Positions 31,336 to 34,224 of a stretch of DNA of 34,224 nucleotides are shown one piece after another (the stretch's first letter is position 1; every line of letters begins with the position of its first letter). The notes beneath the pieces were generated by a model. That model did no database searches, had not been told where the DNA came from, and worked only from the letters and a program-made list of their open reading frames with translations. Location of the stretch: the NCBI GenBank assembly GCA_015486135.1, contig WFSE01000085.1, positions 1-34,224 on the forward strand, in the 5' to 3' direction. The DNA comes from Lentisphaeria bacterium. Lineage in GTDB: Bacteria > Verrucomicrobiota > Lentisphaeria > Victivallales > JAADHT01. The position numbers and the translations under genes were made by a program.

Positions 31336-33045
31336 ATGGATTCTTCTCGTTTTAGGACAATTGTGAAATTCTTCCCCTTGGCGGTGGTGGTCGCCGCGGT
31401 ATTTCCGTACATTTCCGGGATAGACGGGGATTTCGTCTTCGACGACGTGCAACTCGTCAGGGACGACCCGTTCTATAAATCCGAAACCAATCCACTGAAG
31501 TGCTGGACCCGCTCCTTCTGGGAGGAGAACAAGACTCAAGGCCTCTATCGCCCGATGACATTGCTATCCTATTGGCTGGACGCCCGGGTCTCCATGGCGA
31601 TCAAGGGGCATCTGTGGTCACCGGTTTTCAGGTTTACCAACCTCCTGCTACATGCCGCCGTATCGTTGATGCTCTTTTTCCTCGCTAGAAGATTGGCGAT
31701 TGGACCCGTGGCGGCGGCTGTGGCGGCTTTGCTTTACGCGGTCCATCCCATTCACGTGGAAGCGGTTACCCCGACGTTTGGACGAGGGGAATTGCTTTGC
31801 GCGTTTTTCCTCCTGGCCGGGCTCCTCGCCCACCTCTCCTCCGGTCGCCGCCCCTTGATGGCCAATCTTTTGGCGGGGGCGTTCTTCGCCCTCTCGTTCA
31901 TGTCGAAGGAGCACGGGGCGGCTTTCCTCCCGATATGCATCCTTATCGACGCCTACCGCTTCAGGGGCCGGTGGTGGAAAGCTTTCCACACGCCGGAGAT
32001 GTTCCGGAAATATTCCATATACGTCGCCGCCGCCGCGCTTGTCTTCTGCGGGCGTCGCTTCTTTTTGGGCTCATGGCTCCCAAAACAACAGTTTTTCGAC
32101 CCATTTATCGACAATATCATCGCGCTTTCCCCGGTCCCGCTCCGCGTCGTGGCGGCGGTGCGGCTCCAAGGCTTGGCTCTAATGAAATTTTTGTACCCGG
32201 CAGTGTTGTCAAACGATTATTCCTACGCTCAAGTTCTTCCTTCCACGACCATTTTCGACCCGGGAGCTTGGGGCACTTTGATCTTGTTCCTGGCGGTTCC
32301 GGCTATATTCGTCAAGTGTTTCCCAAGAACCAAATGGATCACCGTGCTACTTATGGGGTTGTTCGTGGTCTCAATCCTCCCCGGGGGCAACTTCATCGTC
32401 CCGGGAGGCACTATCTTCGCCGAACGCCTGCAGTACTTGCCGTCGATGTGGTTGGCGATTTTCGCGGGATTAGCGGCTCGAATGTTTCTGCGGGCGGCGA
32501 ATCGAGGCGGCGCCAACCGAGCCGGACGAAAATTGCTGATTGTTACGCTAGCCGCGCTATTGGCCGCGCTCTCCGCGAGAACCATCCTTAGAACCTTGGA
32601 CTGGAGAACTCGGCGCTCAATCGCTATCGCGGGTGTACAGTCCGCTCCCAAAAGCGTTAAAACCCTCAACAACTACGCCGTGGTTATGGGGGACGCTGGA
32701 TTCTTCCAAGAAGCCGTGATGGCGTGCTCAAAGGCCTTGGCCATACATCCCAAATACGCCACGGCTTACGCTAATCGGGGACTCTACCTCGCTAAAATGG
32801 GACACCTAGACGAGGCGGAAAAAGATCTGAGACAAGCGTTGCGATTGAGCCAACTCCATCCCGCCGCTAGTTGCAACTTGGGCATTATTCTCGCCCAGAA
32901 AGGCAAACTCGACGAGGCGCGCCGTATCTGGAAAGCCGCTCTCGAAGCTCATCCCAATGATAAAAATCTAACGAGAGTTTTGGCGATATCGGCACACAAA
33001 AAACAGCGTCTAAATTCTCGTCACGGAAAAAACAAGTCCCCCTAA
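31336..33045 (+). CDS. TMTC-like glycosyltransferase with C-terminal TPR repeats
   Basis: Protein of 569 aa. A GT-C membrane part of about ten helices has the acidic loop GIDGDFVFDDVQLVRDD (28-44), YRPMTLLSYWLD, HPIHVEAV and GRGELLCAFFLL, the pattern of TMTC-type proteins. Three TPR units follow (about 436-545), including YATAYANRGLYLAKMGHLDEA. TMTC proteins O-mannosylate extracytoplasmic proteins; bacterial members are common in Planctomycetes and relatives, but their targets are poorly known. The TPRs probably bind the acceptor. The ATG at 31336 is two bases after the upstream stop. The TAA at 33043-33045 is part of repeat copy F. The next gene codes a huge surface protein, a plausible substrate, which is speculation. 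Confidence 0.8.
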   Translation: MDSSRFRTIVKFFPLAVVVAAVFPYISGIDGDFVFDDVQLVRDDPFYKSETNPLKCWTRSFWEENKTQGLYRPMTLLSYWLDARVSMAIKGHLWSPVFRFTNLLLHAAVSLMLFFLARRLAIGPVAAAVAALLYAVHPIHVEAVTPTFGRGELLCAFFLLAGLLAHLSSGRRPLMANLLAGAFFALSFMSKEHGAAFLPICILIDAYRFRGRWWKAFHTPEMFRKYSIYVAAAALVFCGRRFFLGSWLPKQQFFDPFIDNIIALSPVPLRVVAAVRLQGLALMKFLYPAVLSNDYSYAQVLPSTTIFDPGAWGTLILFLAVPAIFVKCFPRTKWITVLLMGLFVVSILPGGNFIVPGGTIFAERLQYLPSMWLAIFAGLAARMFLRAANRGGANRAGRKLLIVTLAALLAALSARTILRTLDWRTRRSIAIAGVQSAPKSVKTLNNYAVVMGDAGFFQEAVMACSKALAIHPKYATAYANRGLYLAKMGHLDEAEKDLRQALRLSQLHPAASCNLGIILAQKGKLDEARRIWKAALEAHPNDKNLTRVLAISAHKKQRLNSRHGKNKSP

Positions 33046-33095
33046 AACCTTGGAGACGACTAACGATTTGAGACACTTGTCAATTCCGGGAAAGA
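33040..33095 (+). repeat. Dispersed gene-end repeat, copy F (shortened)
   Basis: CCTAAAACCTTGGAGACGAC, then TAACGATTTGAGACACTTG and TCAATTCCGGG, follow copies A and C with an internal deletion. The TMTC-like gene's TAA lies in the first block. The next 60 bases contain AGGTCGGG and GACTTCAGCAAAGC, which also occur in the middle of copy D, so the repeat is rearranged here. No hairpin arms of note. Confidence 0.6.
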
Positions 33096-33289
33096 AGAGG
33101 TCGGGTTGCGACGGCGGGGCCGGGACTTCAGCAAAGCCGTAATGGTGCCTGCGGCGTGGAAGGGGCCTACTCGAGGAACGACGGGCCTGAGTATCGGGCA
33201 ACGTGCGGAACAAATCCCAGATATCCGAGACTAGGTTTGAGAAAATTCCAGAGATTTCTTCAAAAGCCCTAGCAAATTACTAGAGATTT
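33096..33289. other. Intergenic spacer with no recognised gene
   Basis: The left part shares the short strings AGGTCGGG and GACTTCAG with copy D. The rest shows no open frame with a ribosome site, no tRNA-like cloverleaf and no terminator. It is the only stretch without features before the last gene. Confidence 0.5.
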
Positions 33290-33298
33290 TGGTATAAT
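33290..33298 (+). promoter_or_regulatory. Extended -10 promoter element
   Basis: TGGTATAAT: a perfect TATAAT with the upstream TGn of extended -10 promoters. There is no clear -35 at 17 bases. Predicted start near 33305, which would leave under ten bases before the first ATG (33312) and about 67 before the second (33372). Confidence 0.5.
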
Positions 33299-33311
33299 AT
33301 AGAGTGGGTTG

Positions 33312-34224
33312 ATGGCGGTTGCACCGCTATCCGCTGGAGAAGAGCGGAATTTCGACTTGGTGGATCTGAATATGTACGAACTTGAAAACAGAATGTTGTT
33401 CGACGCGGCGTTGGCGGTCGACGCGGCCGCCGCAGTCGCCGCCTCCGATGCGAATCAGACCGGCTCGGTCCAGGACCAGTCCGACGCATCCGACAATGCT
33501 AACAGCTCCCACGACACCGGGGCTGACCCGAGCGCCCACGGGACGGATGCCGCGGACAACTCCGACTCCGGAGCCGGCGGGGATGCCGGTGCCACAGGCG
33601 GCGACGCCCCGGAAACAGGCGGCGATGCTCCAGTGGACAACGACGGGTCTGACGCGGATGGCGGCGATGCTAGCTACACCGACGGCGCGGATAGCGCGGA
33701 ATCCCACGATTCCGATTCCGTGGCGGCTCTGCTGGCCGAAGTTGGTGGCGACACTGACTCCCAAACGGGCGCGGACATCCTCGTCGTGGACTCCACTGTT
33801 CCCAACCCGGAAGCCATTGTAGGAGCGTTGCCGGACGGCGTGGAGGCGCACGTTCTCGATCCAGGACACGGCATAGAGCAGATAACCGCCATTCTCGAAG
33901 CCCATCCCGAGGGCGTGGACAGCTTGCACATCGTTTCGCACGGCGACCAAGGACAAATCGTCCTGGGATTTGATGTTCTTGATTCCGACACACTGCCGGA
34001 CTACTCCGGAGAGCTCTCCGAGTGGGGAGACCATCTCAATACCGGTGCCGATATCGTTCTCTACGGTTGCGACGTGGCCGAGGGCGCCGAAGGAGAGGCG
34101 TTTGTCGACGCCTTGGCGGCCGCCACCGGGGCGGATGTCGCGGCTTCCGCGGATGATGTTGGGAACGGCGATTGGGATGCCGAATACGCGACAGGCGATA
34201 TCGAGGCGGGTAATCCGCTGGTGG
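33312..34224 (+). CDS. Giant surface protein N-terminus: LEPR-XLL-like motif plus DUF4347 (partial)
   Basis: The frame is open to the window end (304 codons). YELENRMLFDAA (22-33) resembles the LEPR-XLL motif at the start of very large exported proteins of Planctomycetes and relatives. An Asp/Gly/Ser/Ala-rich linker follows (about 35-150). DUF4347 starts at about 155 (ADILVVDSTV) and runs on past 300, with LHIVSHGDQG (206-214, His210) and DIVLYGCDVA (247-256, Cys253). This His-Gly / Gly-Cys pair after beta strands resembles the dyad of caspase-like folds. The downstream part, usually long adhesin or cadherin-like repeats, is outside the window. ATG at 33372 (MYELENR) with GGTGGA upstream is an alternative start and suits the promoter better. 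Confidence 0.72.
   Translation, partial: MAVAPLSAGEERNFDLVDLNMYELENRMLFDAALAVDAAAAVAASDANQTGSVQDQSDASDNANSSHDTGADPSAHGTDAADNSDSGAGGDAGATGGDAPETGGDAPVDNDGSDADGGDASYTDGADSAESHDSDSVAALLAEVGGDTDSQTGADILVVDSTVPNPEAIVGALPDGVEAHVLDPGHGIEQITAILEAHPEGVDSLHIVSHGDQGQIVLGFDVLDSDTLPDYSGELSEWGDHLNTGADIVLYGCDVAEGAEGEAFVDALAAATGADVAASADDVGNGDWDAEYATGDIEAGNPLV

Noticed and set aside
33327-34034. Minus-strand frame of 235 codons at the right edge
   Set aside because: Val/Gly/Ile-rich product of reading the Asp-rich linker backwards; the plus-strand frame has the DUF4347 pattern and a promoter.
1-34224. CRISPR array, tRNA, rRNA, integrase or prophage genes
   Set aside because: No evenly spaced identical repeats with unique spacers, no cloverleaf with CCA end, and no matching proteins were seen.

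Overview
The window looks like a chromosomal stretch of a Gram-negative bacterium of the PVC superphylum (Verrucomicrobiota/Lentisphaerota/Kiritimatiellota side). The main reason is a six-gene operon at 10445-20615. From memory its order and protein types match the Akkermansia Amuc_1102-1101-1100-1099-1098 pilus-associated locus. A giant surface protein at the right edge, with a LEPR-XLL-like N-terminus and a DUF4347 domain, points the same way. This assignment is inference: no alignment or tree could be run.

Layout. 1-2591 (minus strand): cell-elongation genes mreD-mrdA, overlapping by 4 bp, with no mreB, mreC or rodA in view. 2592-3508: a gene-poor, repeat-dense stretch with two facing promoters and what may be the stub of a broken lipoprotein gene. 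3509-6195 (plus): a periplasmic solute-binding protein translationally coupled to a hybrid histidine kinase. 6349-10166 (minus): an RND/MMPL exporter coupled to an NtrC-type sigma54 activator whose receiver lacks the phosphorylatable Asp. 10263-20683 (plus): the pilus/secretin operon, with a promoter, an Amuc_1102-like exported protein, a PilM-PilN fusion, two bitopic inner-membrane proteins, two tandem secretin paralogues, and a textbook intrinsic terminator. 20702-23401 (plus): a GT-C glycosyltransferase and a UbiA-like prenyltransferase. 23511-23819: a small FeoA-like protein. 23854-26015 (minus): a GT1-type glycosyltransferase coupled to a NahK-like sugar kinase, divergent from a second GT-C enzyme (26179-27855). 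27920-33045 (plus): a homocysteine methyltransferase domain protein, tyrS, a WaaP-like kinase and a TMTC-like glycosyltransferase with TPRs, tightly packed. 33312 to the end: the start of the DUF4347 protein, running off the window.

How it works together: most genes serve the envelope (wall elongation, a pilus or secretion pore, lipid or pigment export, glycan building on lipid carriers, glycoprotein or LPS modification), with sensory control in the first third.

The most distinctive non-coding signal is a dispersed repeat (at least six copies or fragments plus two weaker matches). It sits at gene ends, carries CCAA/TTGG hairpins, and has a terminus that reads as a stop codon in all three frames. 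In several cases the repeat itself supplies the stop codon of the neighbouring gene. I see no rRNA, tRNA, CRISPR array, transposase or integrase.
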